36,429 nucleotides of DNA from Azoarcus sp. (GCA_030656215.1 JAUSOD010000001.1:1-36429), one strand, 5' to 3'. Numbered from the stretch's first letter, positions 8,561 through 17,065 are shown. A program made the numbers and translations. The notes: generated by a model from the sequence alone, not told the origin.

Positions 8561-8929
8561 TCAGCGCACCCCGACCCTGTTGACCGGGCCTCCGCGGTTT
8601 CCGGGCGCCACACCCACACCAGGAGCTCCGACGCCAACGCCGGGTGCGACCCCTACGCCAGGCGCGCCAACGCCCACGCCGGGTGCCACGCCAACCCCGG
8701 GCGCACCAACGCCAACCCCGGGCGTGACACCCACACCCGGCGCACCAACGCCGACCGTCGAGCGTCTGGCGACACCCGCAACACTGACGGGTGTCGCGGG
8801 CGCGCCGACTACCGCCTGTGCCGCCGCGATAACACTCACCTCAAGGTTCGAGCTAATTCCGCCATTCGAGACCCATCCGGCCACAGCCAGGCAAAGACCC
8901 GGCAAAAGTTTGCGTGTGAAGTTTTTCAT
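8561..8929 (-). CDS. Secreted repeat protein with four 13-residue Gly-Val-Ala-Pro repeats
   Basis: A 122-residue exported protein. The signal-like N-terminus leads into [20 protein letters not shown], nearly identical to a motif in the protein at 7189-7683. Residues 59-110 are four tandem copies of [10 protein letters not shown](A/T)PG, an elastin-like composition. AGGAG lies 7 nt before the ATG, which overlaps the stop of the upstream DUF2092 gene (ATGA), so the two are translationally coupled. The opposite strand carries an open frame of Pro-Thr repeats, but it lacks a signal peptide and a paralogue, so I prefer this strand. Function unknown; the repeats suggest a flexible extracellular or periplasmic spacer. 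Confidence 0.72.
   Translation of the reverse strand: MKNFTRKLLPGLCLAVAGWVSNGGISSNLEVSVIAAAQAVVGAPATPVSVAGVARRSTVGVGAPGVGVTPGVGVGAPGVGVAPGVGVGAPGVGVAPGVGVGAPGVGVAPGNRGGPVNRVGVR
8600..8755 (-). repeat. Tandem 39-bp repeat, 4 copies
   Basis: The 156 bp coding for residues 59-110 of the secreted repeat protein are four in-frame 39-bp units with near-identical sequence. The unit is a multiple of three, so gain or loss of copies keeps the frame. Copy number is likely to vary between strains. Confidence 0.8.
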
Positions 8930-9741
8930 TGAAGTTCTCCTGTCTGCGAACCCTGCGGCAGTTCGTCGAGATCGATTAGCGCGTTGTGGTCAAGCAGCGT
9001 CGCGCCCGCTGGAGGGGTGAAGACGAAGGCATTTTTTGCCGGCAGGAAGCCGGTCTTCCAGCTCTTGACCCGAAGCGTGTATTGCGGGGCGCTGTTGACG
9101 GTCTTGCTCGAGATCACCAGCTTGCGTGGAACTGGCGTATTGCCGACCTCCACCCACAGTTGCCAGTCGGTATCGAAATTGCGAAAGGCGAGGTGCTCGC
9201 ATTCCACCCCGTCGATGACCCCGCGGCCGATGTGCTTGGCTTCCTTGACCCCGGCAACGAGCACCCGGTACGGGTCGGAAATGAGCAGATCAGCGCCTGG
9301 CAAGGCGACGCCATGGCCCGAGCGCAGCACTTCGATCAGATGGTCAACGTTGCCCGGCGCATCGAACTGAGCGTAGCCGTTGAGATTGTTTCCGAGGATG
9401 CTTACCGTCTTGCCGTCGAAGAACAGCGACACATCTGCATAGCCGCCCACCCGATGGGCACGAATCCTGTCAGGACGGCTCAACAGGACATCGCCCGAGC
9501 TCGCGAACTGGATCTTCTCCATGAGTGGCGTAATGACTTCGATGTCGCTGTCGAACGTGAGCTCAATCGTTTGCTGGCTGCTTACATAGTCCGCCATGCT
9601 CTTGAGGACGGCCCGCGCATCGCTTGCTTGGGCGCTGGCCTCCGGCACGGGTGCGAAGAATGCTGCTGCAAACAAGAGCGCGCCGAGGAACGACACGCTG
9701 CGACCGCTACCGCGAGCCGGACGGGTATTCGTTTTCATCAT
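8926..9741 (-). CDS. DUF2092 periplasmic protein (copy 1)
   Basis: A 271-residue exported protein with a signal peptide ending near ASAQA. AGGAG lies 6 nt before the first of two adjacent ATGs. Family features: [61 protein letters not shown] and a C-terminal FTPPAGA. It is a paralogue of the protein at 7702-8451, and each is followed by a small exported protein with the same AQAxVGAP motif. DUF2092 is thought to have a LolA-like fold; the ligand is unknown. It overlaps its downstream gene by 4 bp and lies 129 bp after the DUF1254 gene. Confidence 0.86.
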   Translation of the reverse strand: MMKTNTRPARGSGRSVSFLGALLFAAAFFAPVPEASAQASDARAVLKSMADYVSSQQTIELTFDSDIEVITPLMEKIQFASSGDVLLSRPDRIRAHRVGGYADVSLFFDGKTVSILGNNLNGYAQFDAPGNVDHLIEVLRSGHGVALPGADLLISDPYRVLVAGVKEAKHIGRGVIDGVECEHLAFRNFDTDWQLWVEVGNTPVPRKLVISSKTVNSAPQYTLRVKSWKTGFLPAKNAFVFTPPAGATLLDHNALIDLDELPQGSQTGELQ

Positions 9742-9870
9742 TATTAACTCCTATGCAACTGCTAAGAGGACGAGGGGCTGGAGTTCTTGCTCGTTGTAAG
9801 CTTGCGAAGGCCACCCAATGCAATGCGGCCCACGGGGTGAGGGGGGTATGAGCCTCGGGATTCCATGGTG

Positions 9871-11286
9871 CTATTCTTGCGCTTCCATCGGCGGCTGCTT
9901 CCAGGCACCGTCGAGCGCCTCGGGCTTCGGCCAATACAGGCGCATGACCGCGATGAAGGGGCCTTTGGGTGCGGGTAGCCAGTTGGCCTCTCTGTCCTTG
10001 CCGGGTGACGTGTTCTGGATGTGAAAGGTGATGCCGCCGTCCTCATCGCGATTGAACTGCGGCAACATCGGCGAGTTGAGCAGGTAGCGGTTGAGCGGAT
10101 TGGCCACCAGCAGACTCTCCGGCATCTGGTACATAGTTATCGACCAGAACGCGTTGACCGGCGGCAACTGACCTGGAGCGAAGCGCAGGGTGTAGCGATG
10201 GGCGCCATTCAATTCTCGTCCATTACCATCGACGGTATAGAACGGATAGATCGCTTCCTGCTTCGAGTTGCCGAAAATACCGATTACCGCGGCGGTCATG
10301 CGGTAGAGATAGTTGTTCTGCAGATACTCACGCGTGCCGAACAGGTCGCCGGAGGTCACTTCACCCGTGTCAATCTGGTTCTTCTTAAAGGCCGCGAAAT
10401 CGGCCCAGGCATCGGCAATGCCGCCCTCCAGGGATGCCTTCATCTCGGGCGACAGCTTGTCGGCATCAAAGGCCTTGCCCGCGCCGATGCCAATCTTCGC
10501 GAAGCGCGCCATCAGCGCCGTCTCGGAAGGATGAGTCGGGGCGAATTGCAACAGGAAGTTCAGATCCCTGAACACGTTGAGCGAGGACTTCAGTTCCGCA
10601 GGCGCCAACGGCTTGACGAAATTGATTGCCGGTGCGGCCTTTGGCGGCGGTTCGCCAAGGAAGGCCGAGAGCGGCCGCACCTTGTAGCCCGCTTGCACTT
10701 TCTTCACGTTGTCGAGATCGGCCGGGTCGAACAACTGCGTGCGATAAACGGCGATCGCCAACGCGGTTTCCGATCGGACTACCTTGTCCACCCCCTTTGG
10801 TGTCTTACCGTTCCAGCCCGGCCCGGCGATGAGATAGTTGCCGCCGCCGTTGCCGGTGCTGCGGCTGCCGATGTAGTCGAAGTTGTGCGTGTAGAGGTCA
10901 ACAAGCTGAATGCTGAAATAGCGCTCCTTCGCCATCGGCGGTACCGTAAGCACCAGGGGTTCGGCCCGCAGGTCGAGGCCGGCCATCGAGTAAGGGGTAT
11001 CCGAGTTGGGGGTCTGCACCGCTTTGTCGTCCGGCGTGTAGACGCGCGCGATGTTGCGGATCTGGTTCCAGGGGGCCTTGTATTCGGGGTTCTCCTGATC
11101 CACGAAGTACGCATACTGGATGCGATAGCCGTCCACCATCGGATTGGCATAGACATAGGCTTCCCTGGCAATGGCACGGGCTTCGGCAGCGCTGACGACG
11201 TCCGCAGCGCCCGCTGGCGCAACCATGGCCAATACCGCGCTCAGGATGCCCGCGGAGGATAGAACGGCCCGACGATTGGTAGGCAT
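9871..11286 (-). CDS. DUF1254/DUF1214 exported protein
   Basis: A 471-residue protein with a Tat-like N-terminus (NRRAVLSSAG) and a signal peptide ending near APAGA. The N-terminal half matches DUF1254 (AREAYVYANPMVDGY, QTPNSDTPYS, ERYFSIQLVDLYTHNFDYIG). The C-terminal part matches DUF1214 (Y.L.FAPGQLPPVNAFWSITMY, NRYLLNSPM, WLPAPKGPF..MRLYWPK). Proteins of this type are common in proteobacteria and fold as paired beta domains; no reaction is established. AGGAGAGG precedes the ATG. It lies inside the minus-strand cluster of exported proteins, 129 bp before the first DUF2092 gene, probably in the same transcript. Confidence 0.9.
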   Translation of the reverse strand: MPTNRRAVLSSAGILSAVLAMVAPAGAADVVSAAEARAIAREAYVYANPMVDGYRIQYAYFVDQENPEYKAPWNQIRNIARVYTPDDKAVQTPNSDTPYSMAGLDLRAEPLVLTVPPMAKERYFSIQLVDLYTHNFDYIGSRSTGNGGGNYLIAGPGWNGKTPKGVDKVVRSETALAIAVYRTQLFDPADLDNVKKVQAGYKVRPLSAFLGEPPPKAAPAINFVKPLAPAELKSSLNVFRDLNFLLQFAPTHPSETALMARFAKIGIGAGKAFDADKLSPEMKASLEGGIADAWADFAAFKKNQIDTGEVTSGDLFGTREYLQNNYLYRMTAAVIGIFGNSKQEAIYPFYTVDGNGRELNGAHRYTLRFAPGQLPPVNAFWSITMYQMPESLLVANPLNRYLLNSPMLPQFNRDEDGGITFHIQNTSPGKDREANWLPAPKGPFIAVMRLYWPKPEALDGAWKQPPMEAQE

Positions 11287-11394
11287 GCGTACCTCTCCTA
11301 TTCAGCTGCGGTTGAACAAGAAAATCAAAAAGGGGCGTTGAGCTGCATGACGCAGAAGATCCGCCTCATGGCGCCCCAATTCGGCATGACACGT

Positions 11395-11787
11395 TCAGAG
11401 CGGTGTGCATGATCCGTACATAACTAGCGCCCGATTGCGGTGCGCAAGCGTCACCGTCATCTCTCCCGATTTCGAGCCGATCACAATCGTCCAGCCATAT
11501 TCGGCCTCCCGACCTTGCAGGAGCATCTGATCCGGTGTGTTCTCCTGCAGCAAGATTGCGGAGGAAACCTTGGGGCCGATCACCGATTTCTTCTCGAAGT
11601 CAAAACGCATGAATGCGGGTGCATCGACATCCTCGGGCAACGCGGTGAAACACTCGTCGCCACGAACGCAGTCCATCACGGTGACCGGTGCGCAGATGAG
11701 CGCCTTCGACCCGTCGAAGTCTGCTGCCACGGCAGCAGTCGCCACCATGGAAAGTGCGGCGATCGAAAAATTCCTGATGAGTTTCAT
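11395..11787 (-). CDS. Small secreted protein, unknown
   Basis: A 130-residue protein with a clear signal peptide (MKLIRNFSIAALSMVATAAVAA). I chose the ATG at 11787 because it begins the signal peptide; a longer frame to 11919 would overlap the upstream gene with no signal. The mature part has four cysteines (ICAP, MDCVRGDEC, GSC) and a beta-rich pattern ending LAHRNRALVMYGSCTPL. I do not recognise the family, although the layout resembles small conserved exported proteins of unknown function. It lies 10 bp after the glycine-zipper gene, so the two are probably co-transcribed. Confidence 0.75.
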   Translation of the reverse strand: MKLIRNFSIAALSMVATAAVAADFDGSKALICAPVTVMDCVRGDECFTALPEDVDAPAFMRFDFEKKSVIGPKVSSAILLQENTPDQMLLQGREAEYGWTIVIGSKSGEMTVTLAHRNRALVMYGSCTPL

Positions 11788-11797
11788 GATTGCCCTT

Positions 11798-12259
11798 TCA
11801 CCGAATGGTGTAGCCACGGCCTTCCATGCATGCGGAATGGGCGCGATTGAAGGTGTTGATCTTGTCCTGTTGGCGGGCCTGATCCTGAGCCTGCTTTGAT
11901 CTCTGGTTGCTGCGGGCATGCGCCCCGCCTACCACGACGCCCACTCCTGCGCCTTTGGCCGCACCGTCGCCTCCACCGAGGATGCCGCCAATCACTGCAC
12001 CACGCACCGCACCCGCCACGCGCTCACCGCCACCCACTGCCGGCGTCGGTTCTGGCGCGGGGGTTGCGGCGACGGCTGCGGGGTCTATGCCGGTCGTGCT
12101 CTTCGCCCAGGCGTGGCACTCTCTATCGTCCTTCTGCTGCTGCTGTGCGCTTTGGCCCTTGGACGGGTAAACAATCGGTGCGGCCTGCACCTGGCTGGCA
12201 GCGACCAATGCGGTCACGACCTCGGCAATCATCATGCGCCCATTGGTAATTACTTTCAT
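11798..12259 (-). CDS. Glycine-zipper exported protein
   Basis: A 153-residue protein with a signal peptide ending near SQVQA and GGAGAA upstream of the ATG. The N-terminal mature part has a Gln-rich stretch and DDRECHAWA. The middle holds a glycine zipper: GERVAGAVRGAVIGGILGGG, then GAAKGAGVGVVVGG (about 75-112), a motif that packs helices in membranes. The end, HSACMEGRGYTIR, is the usual tail of YMGG-like glycine-zipper proteins. Such proteins are often outer-membrane or periplasmic and stress-induced. It is 10 bp upstream of the small secreted protein gene and 90 bp downstream of the two-repeat protein gene. Confidence 0.82.
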   Translation of the reverse strand: MKVITNGRMMIAEVVTALVAASQVQAAPIVYPSKGQSAQQQQKDDRECHAWAKSTTGIDPAAVAATPAPEPTPAVGGGERVAGAVRGAVIGGILGGGDGAAKGAGVGVVVGGAHARSNQRSKQAQDQARQQDKINTFNRAHSACMEGRGYTIR

Positions 12260-12349
12260 GCGGGTTCTCCATCGTCAGTCACGGTACGGTCGGGCCCAAC
12301 TCTTGATGGGTTCCCCTCGCGATCCCGGCGGGTGCAACCGGAATCGCGC

Positions 12350-12955
12350 TTACTTGTCTTTTGCCTTCATCGCCACCGGCTCGACCGCAATTGCCAGCGA
12401 CTCGATGTAGTCCGCCTCGACCTGGTCTCCCACCTTCACCACCTTGAAGTGATCCGGGTTCCTGACGTCGAGCTCGAGGATGTTGCCGTCGGGTCCCTTC
12501 AGGGTGATCGTGCTCTTCTTCGGATCCACGGCAATTACGTCGGCGACGGTTTTGACTTCGCGGCCCACTATGCCGGCGGGCTTGTCGCCCGGCATGGCAC
12601 GAGCGGCGCCGCTGCTTTCGGTGCGCTCGCGCAGTCCGCCACCCTTGCGAACCTGCAGACTGAGGGCGCGGATGTACTCCACGACCACTTCGTCACCGAC
12701 CGCGATCTGGGTAAAATTTCTTACCTGGTCGCCAGCCACCACATTGAACACGCGGCCTTCGGGGCCCTTCAGGGTGATCGTACGGTTCGCCTTGTCGATG
12801 GCGGTTACCTTGGCCGACGCTTGGACGGCCTCCATCATGGATACCTGCCCCGGGGTGTTCGACTCCGCGACGACTGCGACGGGAGCCTGCTGGGCGAATG
12901 CCGGGAGGGTGGCAAGGCAAAGGGCCAATGAGCCGGTGATGAGCGATCTACGCAT
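12350..12955 (-). CDS. Periplasmic protein with two internal beta repeats
   Basis: A 201-residue exported protein. The ATG at 12955 begins the signal peptide (MRRSLITGSLALCLATLPAFA); a longer frame to 12997 adds residues unlike a signal. The mature protein contains the same module twice, at about 48-105 and 135-190. Each reads (V)xAIDxxxxTITLKGPxG followed by VGDxVxxxYIxxLxxxV. This looks like a duplicated small beta-barrel (OB or SH3-like), but I know no function. It is the first gene of the long minus-strand cluster, about 259 nt downstream of the predicted start from regulon promoter site 2. Confidence 0.82.
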   Translation of the reverse strand: MRRSLITGSLALCLATLPAFAQQAPVAVVAESNTPGQVSMMEAVQASAKVTAIDKANRTITLKGPEGRVFNVVAGDQVRNFTQIAVGDEVVVEYIRALSLQVRKGGGLRERTESSGAARAMPGDKPAGIVGREVKTVADVIAVDPKKSTITLKGPDGNILELDVRNPDHFKVVKVGDQVEADYIESLAIAVEPVAMKAKDK

Positions 12956-13220
12956 GTTCAGTTCCGTGTGTTGAAAAAGTGTTATTGCCACATACAATCA
13001 AGAGCCGCGCCGCAGATCGATTTAAAATATTTCAGGAAAGGCGCGATTGAAAACCGGAATATTTCTTGTTGCTTGCGTGGAGTGCCTGTAGCACGCGGAC
13101 GGAATAATTTGCCCTGAAGATCAGCATAAAGCTAACAACGGTAAGCGTTATCAAACGTGGCAAAATACGAACCGAAGCGTGCCAGGCAGAAACTAAAAGA
13201 CCTCTCTGTCTATTGAGCAG

Positions 13221-13265
13221 ATCGTAGTTCCGACAAAGGGCTGCGGATATTGGGCTTTGGTCCAA
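13221..13265 (-). promoter_or_regulatory. Regulon promoter, site 2 (long minus-strand cluster)
   Basis: On the minus strand the dyad TTGGACCAAAGCCCAAT covers 13249-13265, then 22 bp, then the -10 TACGAT at 13221-13226. Predicted start is about 13214. The core matches the consensus CCAAGGTCCAAT at 10 of 12 positions, one of the weaker sites, but the spacing and the -10 are right. It faces the gene cluster 12955 to 4327. It also lies within 120 bp of the kinase gene on the other strand, where no -10 is seen at the same spacing. Confidence 0.6.
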
Positions 13266-13378
13266 CGGCGTCCGGACCGGCGTTCCCGGTGGAACACCGA
13301 GTTTTCCTTGTCGTAGCTTGTTCGGCGATCGCTGTCAGACCGTCTCCCCCTGCATTTGATGAAAGAACCGAGTACCTG

Positions 13379-15979
13379 ATGGTCCAGATCCTGTTTCCAG
13401 TCATTCTGTCGATGCTTGTGGGCGCGTGTCTCACGCTGGCCTTGGTGCATTTTTTTGTTTGGCTCAAGGTAGGCCGCGAGCCGGGCACTTTGCTGTTCTC
13501 GCTCGGGGCCTCGATTGCATTGGTTGGCATGGCGTATTACGAACTGTCGATGATGTTGGCAACGACACCCGAGCAGTACGGCACTGCGCTGCGCTGGCTC
13601 CATCTCCCGGTGTGGCTGCTAGTTGTTGCGCTGGTCGGTTTCGTGCTCTCTCATCTTCGGGCAGGCAGGCGGTGGCTTGGCTGGACCGTGTGCGGATTGC
13701 GCACTGCATCGCTGCTACCCAATTTCACCACCGGCGTGAATATCAACTACCTTGAGATCACGCATCTGCGATCGGTCCCCTTTCTTGGCGATTCCGTCTC
13801 GATGGCCGAGGGCATCGCGAATCCGTGGATGTTTCTTAGCCAACTCTCGTTAGTGCTGCTGTTGTTGTTCATCAGCGACGCAATGATCACAATGTGGCGG
13901 CGTGGCGACCGACATTTGGCGCTGATGTTTGGCGCCGGTTTCGTGAGTCTTGTGTTGGTCGCAACCGTACAGGCAGCCTTGACCATCTTCGGACTCATCT
14001 CCTGGCCGGTGGTTTTCAGCGTACTTTTCTCGCCGCTTGTCGCCGCGATGTCTTACGAAGTGAGCCTTTCCCTGGCCCAATCAGAGGGGCTCGTCAGGCA
14101 ACTCCATGCGCGCGAGGATGAGCTGAGCCGGACCGAGCAGCGTTTGCAGCTGGCAACCGAAGGTGCAGGCGTCGGTGTCTGGGAGTGGAACGTTGAAAGC
14201 GACGAGATGTGGCTGTCGGAGCAAGGCCTCAGCCTGATCGGTTCGGCGCCGGGTGAGCAAATCAACCTTGCCCGGTTCCTGAGTGCAGTACATCCGGACG
14301 ACCGCGAAACCTTGCGCGAGGCGATCGAGCGCTCGCGCAAGGAGGGCGGCCGTCATGAACGCGAGTACCGCATCATCCTGCCCGGCGGGCGAGTGCGCTG
14401 GATTGCGACGCGCAGCCAGGCCGAGATCAGCCCATCGGGCAAGGTCATGCGCATGCGTGGCATTGGACTGGATATCACCGAACGCAAGCTGGCCGAGAAC
14501 CGGTTTCAACGGGTCGTTGAGTCTGCCCCATACGGAATGCTCATCCTGGACGCAAAAGGGGGCATCACATTCGCCAATCGACAGATTGAGGCCTGTTTCG
14601 GGTTTTCCCCGCAGGAGCTGGCCGGCCGGTCCGTCGAAATCCTGATTCCGGAACGTATCCGGGCTGCACACGCGGGCAACGTTGACCAGTACATTGGTGA
14701 TGATTCGGGTCCAAAGCCCATGAATCGGGATGTGTTCGGACTGCGTAAGGATGGCACCGACGTTCCACTGCAGGTCGATCTCTGCAAAATCCCCGGTCCG
14801 GACGGAAACCTGGTACTGGTCACCGTTATCGACGTAAGCGAACGCAGACAGCTTGAGGGTCAACAACTGCGGGAGAGGGCTTTCCTGAGGCAGATCATCG
14901 ATATCAACCCCTGTCTGATTTTTGTCAAGGATCTCGAAGGTCGATTTGCCTTGGCCAATCAGGCAGTGGCAACCCTTTACGGGACGACGCCACGCGAGCT
15001 CATCGGTAAGACGGATGCTGACTTCAATCGCAACGTAGATGAAGTGGAGTTCTTCCGTCGTATGGATTGTGAGGTCTTGTCTACGCGACAGGAGCGGTTC
15101 ATTGCCGAAGAGCAGATCACCGACACTGAAGGGCGTCGCCACTGGCTGCAGACGATCAAACGGCCGATTGAAGATCGGAACGGAAAGACAAGCCAATTGC
15201 TCGGGGTCAGCACTGACATTACCGCACGTAAGGAGCGAGAACTGCAGATCGAGCGACAGCGCAACGAACTGGCCCACCTCTCACGGGTCACGATGCTGAG
15301 CGAGCTGTCAGGTTCGCTGGCGCACGAACTCAATCAGCCCCTCACGGCGATTCTGAGCAACGCCCAGGCGGCGCTGAGGTTTCTGGCACAGGACAATCCG
15401 GATATCGGTGAGGTAAGCGAAATACTGCGCGACATCGTGGATGACGACCGGCGTGCGGGAGGGGTTATCCAGAGTTTGCGCCTGCTGCTCAAGAAGGGAG
15501 AGATGCTGCAGGTACCGCTTGATCTGAATGAGGCTGTCCGGGTAGTCCTCAAGCTGGTCCGTAGCGATCTGTTGAATGCTGAAGTCAGCATCTCCACCGT
15601 GCTCGCGCCGGATCTACCCAGGATCAGTGGCGATCAGGTGCAACTCCAGCAGGTGGTGCTCAATCTGGTGGTGAACGCGTGCGAAGCGATGTCCGGCGAG
15701 GCGGCAGTGGACCGCCAGATCATCGTCACGACCAAAGTCAGTGTTGACGGGCAGGTTCAGACTTGTGTTGCCGACCAAGGCCGCGGTATTGTTCCCGAGG
15801 AGTTGGAACGCGTTTTTGATCCGTTTTTCACCACCAAGGCGGAAGGCTTGGGGCTTGGTCTGGCAGTGTGTCGCCGGATCGTCGAGGCCCATGATGGCCG
15901 CATGTGGGCCACGTCGAATGCGGGTCGCGGCGCCTGCTTCTGCTTTTCGGTGCCGGCATATTCTGGAGATGCGATTTGA
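13379..15979 (+). CDS. Membrane-bound PAS sensor histidine kinase
   Basis: An 866-residue kinase. The N-terminal 230 residues hold about six hydrophobic segments (near 3-29, 36-56, 69-90, 150-172, 181-201, 205-225). They are followed by a short coiled coil and three PAS-type domains (about 254-375, 376-505, 505-630; DITERK, DVSERR and DITARK mark their ends). The HisKA box LAHELNQPL has the phosphorylated His at 649. The ATPase domain shows NLVVNACEAM, VADQGRGI and FDPFFTTKAEGLGLGLA. The layout is like FixL/DctB-group kinases. I chose 13379 rather than an ATG at 13250 because the first membrane segment starts there, though the ribosome binding site is weak. It overlaps the regulator gene by 4 bp. 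The signal is unknown. Confidence 0.9.
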   Translation: MVQILFPVILSMLVGACLTLALVHFFVWLKVGREPGTLLFSLGASIALVGMAYYELSMMLATTPEQYGTALRWLHLPVWLLVVALVGFVLSHLRAGRRWLGWTVCGLRTASLLPNFTTGVNINYLEITHLRSVPFLGDSVSMAEGIANPWMFLSQLSLVLLLLFISDAMITMWRRGDRHLALMFGAGFVSLVLVATVQAALTIFGLISWPVVFSVLFSPLVAAMSYEVSLSLAQSEGLVRQLHAREDELSRTEQRLQLATEGAGVGVWEWNVESDEMWLSEQGLSLIGSAPGEQINLARFLSAVHPDDRETLREAIERSRKEGGRHEREYRIILPGGRVRWIATRSQAEISPSGKVMRMRGIGLDITERKLAENRFQRVVESAPYGMLILDAKGGITFANRQIEACFGFSPQELAGRSVEILIPERIRAAHAGNVDQYIGDDSGPKPMNRDVFGLRKDGTDVPLQVDLCKIPGPDGNLVLVTVIDVSERRQLEGQQLRERAFLRQIIDINPCLIFVKDLEGRFALANQAVATLYGTTPRELIGKTDADFNRNVDEVEFFRRMDCEVLSTRQERFIAEEQITDTEGRRHWLQTIKRPIEDRNGKTSQLLGVSTDITARKERELQIERQRNELAHLSRVTMLSELSGSLAHELNQPLTAILSNAQAALRFLAQDNPDIGEVSEILRDIVDDDRRAGGVIQSLRLLLKKGEMLQVPLDLNEAVRVVLKLVRSDLLNAEVSISTVLAPDLPRISGDQVQLQQVVLNLVVNACEAMSGEAAVDRQIIVTTKVSVDGQVQTCVADQGRGIVPEELERVFDPFFTTKAEGLGLGLAVCRRIVEAHDGRMWATSNAGRGACFCFSVPAYSGDAI

Positions 15980-16605
15980 ACAGCCAGACGTCCACCGTCT
16001 TTGTCGTCGACGACGAGCTCTCGGTGCGCAAGGCCACTTCGCGTTTGCTGCAAGCAGCCGGACTGGCCGTATCTGCGTTCGCTTCGGGGCAGGAGTTTCT
16101 CGACCACTACAATCCGAACTCGCCCGGCTGCCTGCTGCTCGATCTCTCGATGCCGGGCTTGAGCGGACTTGAACTGCAGAAAGCGCTCATTGCCAGGGGC
16201 GATCCACCTCCCATCATATTTCTCACCGGCCACGCTGATGTCTCGGAAACCGTACAGGCAATGAAAGGCGGTGCGGTCGAGTTTCTGACCAAGCCGGTTG
16301 AAGACACTATTCTGATCGATGCCGTCATGAGCGCCATTGCACGTGATCACATCCAGCGGTCTGCGCGCTGCAGGCTTGCCGAAATACATAAACGGCTGGC
16401 CACCCTGACACCACGAGAGTTCCAGGTTCTCGGCCATGTCGTTGCAGGCAAGTTGAACAAGCAGACTGCAGCCGAACTCGGCACGGTGGAGAAGACGATC
16501 AAGGTGCATCGCGCACGCATCATCGAGAAGATGCAGGTGCGCTCGCTTGCCGAACTGGTATTGCTGGCCGCACAGGCCGGCGTCTCGTTCCCCACCCAAA
16601 AATAA
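15976..16605 (+). CDS. FixJ/LuxR-type response regulator
   Basis: A 209-residue regulator starting at a TTG that overlaps the kinase stop codon. GGAG lies 7 nt upstream, and the frame has no nearer ATG that keeps the receiver whole. The receiver has acidic residues Asp12 and Asp13, phosphoacceptor Asp56 in LLLDLSMPG, the Thr of FLTGHAD and the Lys of KPVED. The C-terminal LuxR/GerE helix-turn-helix reads LTPREFQVLGHVVAG...AELGTVEKTIKVHRARI. It is coupled to the kinase by overlap, so they form a pair. FixJ-type regulators bind dyads as dimers and activate from the -35 region. This makes it the natural candidate for the eight dyad sites in the window (inference). Confidence 0.92.
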   Translation: MNSQTSTVFVVDDELSVRKATSRLLQAAGLAVSAFASGQEFLDHYNPNSPGCLLLDLSMPGLSGLELQKALIARGDPPPIIFLTGHADVSETVQAMKGGAVEFLTKPVEDTILIDAVMSAIARDHIQRSARCRLAEIHKRLATLTPREFQVLGHVVAGKLNKQTAAELGTVEKTIKVHRARIIEKMQVRSLAELVLLAAQAGVSFPTQK

Positions 16606-16633
16606 GCGGCGCACCCGATCCCGGGGCCGCCGG

Positions 16634-16678
16634 TTAGCCCAAAGTCCAATTACCACCTTCTTGCGCAACTGTTAATTT
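16634..16678 (+). promoter_or_regulatory. Regulon promoter, site 3 (stand-alone receiver)
   Basis: The dyad TTAGCCCAAAGTCCAAT is at 16634-16650, then 22 bp, then the -10 TAATTT at 16673-16678. Predicted start falls at about 16685, the A of the receiver ATG, which would make the transcript leaderless. The first seven bases of the left arm equal those of site 1. Confidence 0.7.
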
Positions 16679-16684
16679 TGCGTA

Positions 16685-17065
16685 ATGAACCTTTTGCGCC
16701 CGCAAATTGCAGTTGTCGATGATGAAGACTCCGTGCGCAAGGCACTGGAGCGACTTCTGCGCTCGGCTGGCATGGAGGTCGAAACCTTCGCCTCGGGGGC
16801 CGATTTTCTTGCGGCAGGACCGGGACTCACCCTCGACTGCGTTGTCCTGGATCTGCACATGCCCCGGGTGAGCGGCTTTGAGGTGCAGCGTCAACTTGCA
16901 GCCTTAACGCATAAGGTGTCAGTGGTCGTTATCACCGGCCACGATACGCCCGAATCCCGTGCGCGGGCCTTGGCCGGCGGCGCGTTCGCCTACCTGCTCA
17001 AGCCGGTTGACGAGCAGGTTCTGCTTGATGCGATCGCTGCGGCGATCTCGAGTAAGGGCCTATGA
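16685..17065 (+). CDS. Stand-alone response-regulator receiver
   Basis: A 126-residue single receiver domain with no output domain. Asp12, Asp13, phosphoacceptor Asp56 (VVLDLHMPR), the Thr of VITGHD and the Lys of LKPVDE are present. It resembles the receiver of the neighbouring regulator (VVDDE.SVRKA, FASG..FL), so it may be a phosphate sink or a modulator of the same kinase (inference). No purine-rich ribosome binding site precedes the ATG, and the predicted transcription start coincides with it, so a leaderless mRNA is likely. It lies 79 bp after the regulator gene under its own copy of the dyad promoter. Confidence 0.9.
   Translation: MNLLRPQIAVVDDEDSVRKALERLLRSAGMEVETFASGADFLAAGPGLTLDCVVLDLHMPRVSGFEVQRQLAALTHKVSVVVITGHDTPESRARALAGGAFAYLLKPVDEQVLLDAIAAAISSKGL

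Noticed and set aside
8550-9020. Plus-strand open frame with Pro-Thr repeats
   Set aside because: It is antisense to a signal-peptide protein with a nearby paralogue. It has no ribosome binding site or signal peptide and overlaps the DUF2092 gene.
13032-13265. 77-residue minus-strand open frame
   Set aside because: It starts upstream of the predicted transcription start at 13214, overlaps the dyad site and has no recognisable features.
13255-13266. Plus-strand reading of the site 2 dyad as a kinase promoter
   Set aside because: Only 8 of 12 core bases match and no TAnnnT lies 21-22 bp downstream; the minus-strand reading fits better.
13250-13378. Longer N-terminus for the sensor kinase
   Set aside because: It would include the dyad of site 2 and 43 residues unlike the family; the membrane part starts at 13379.
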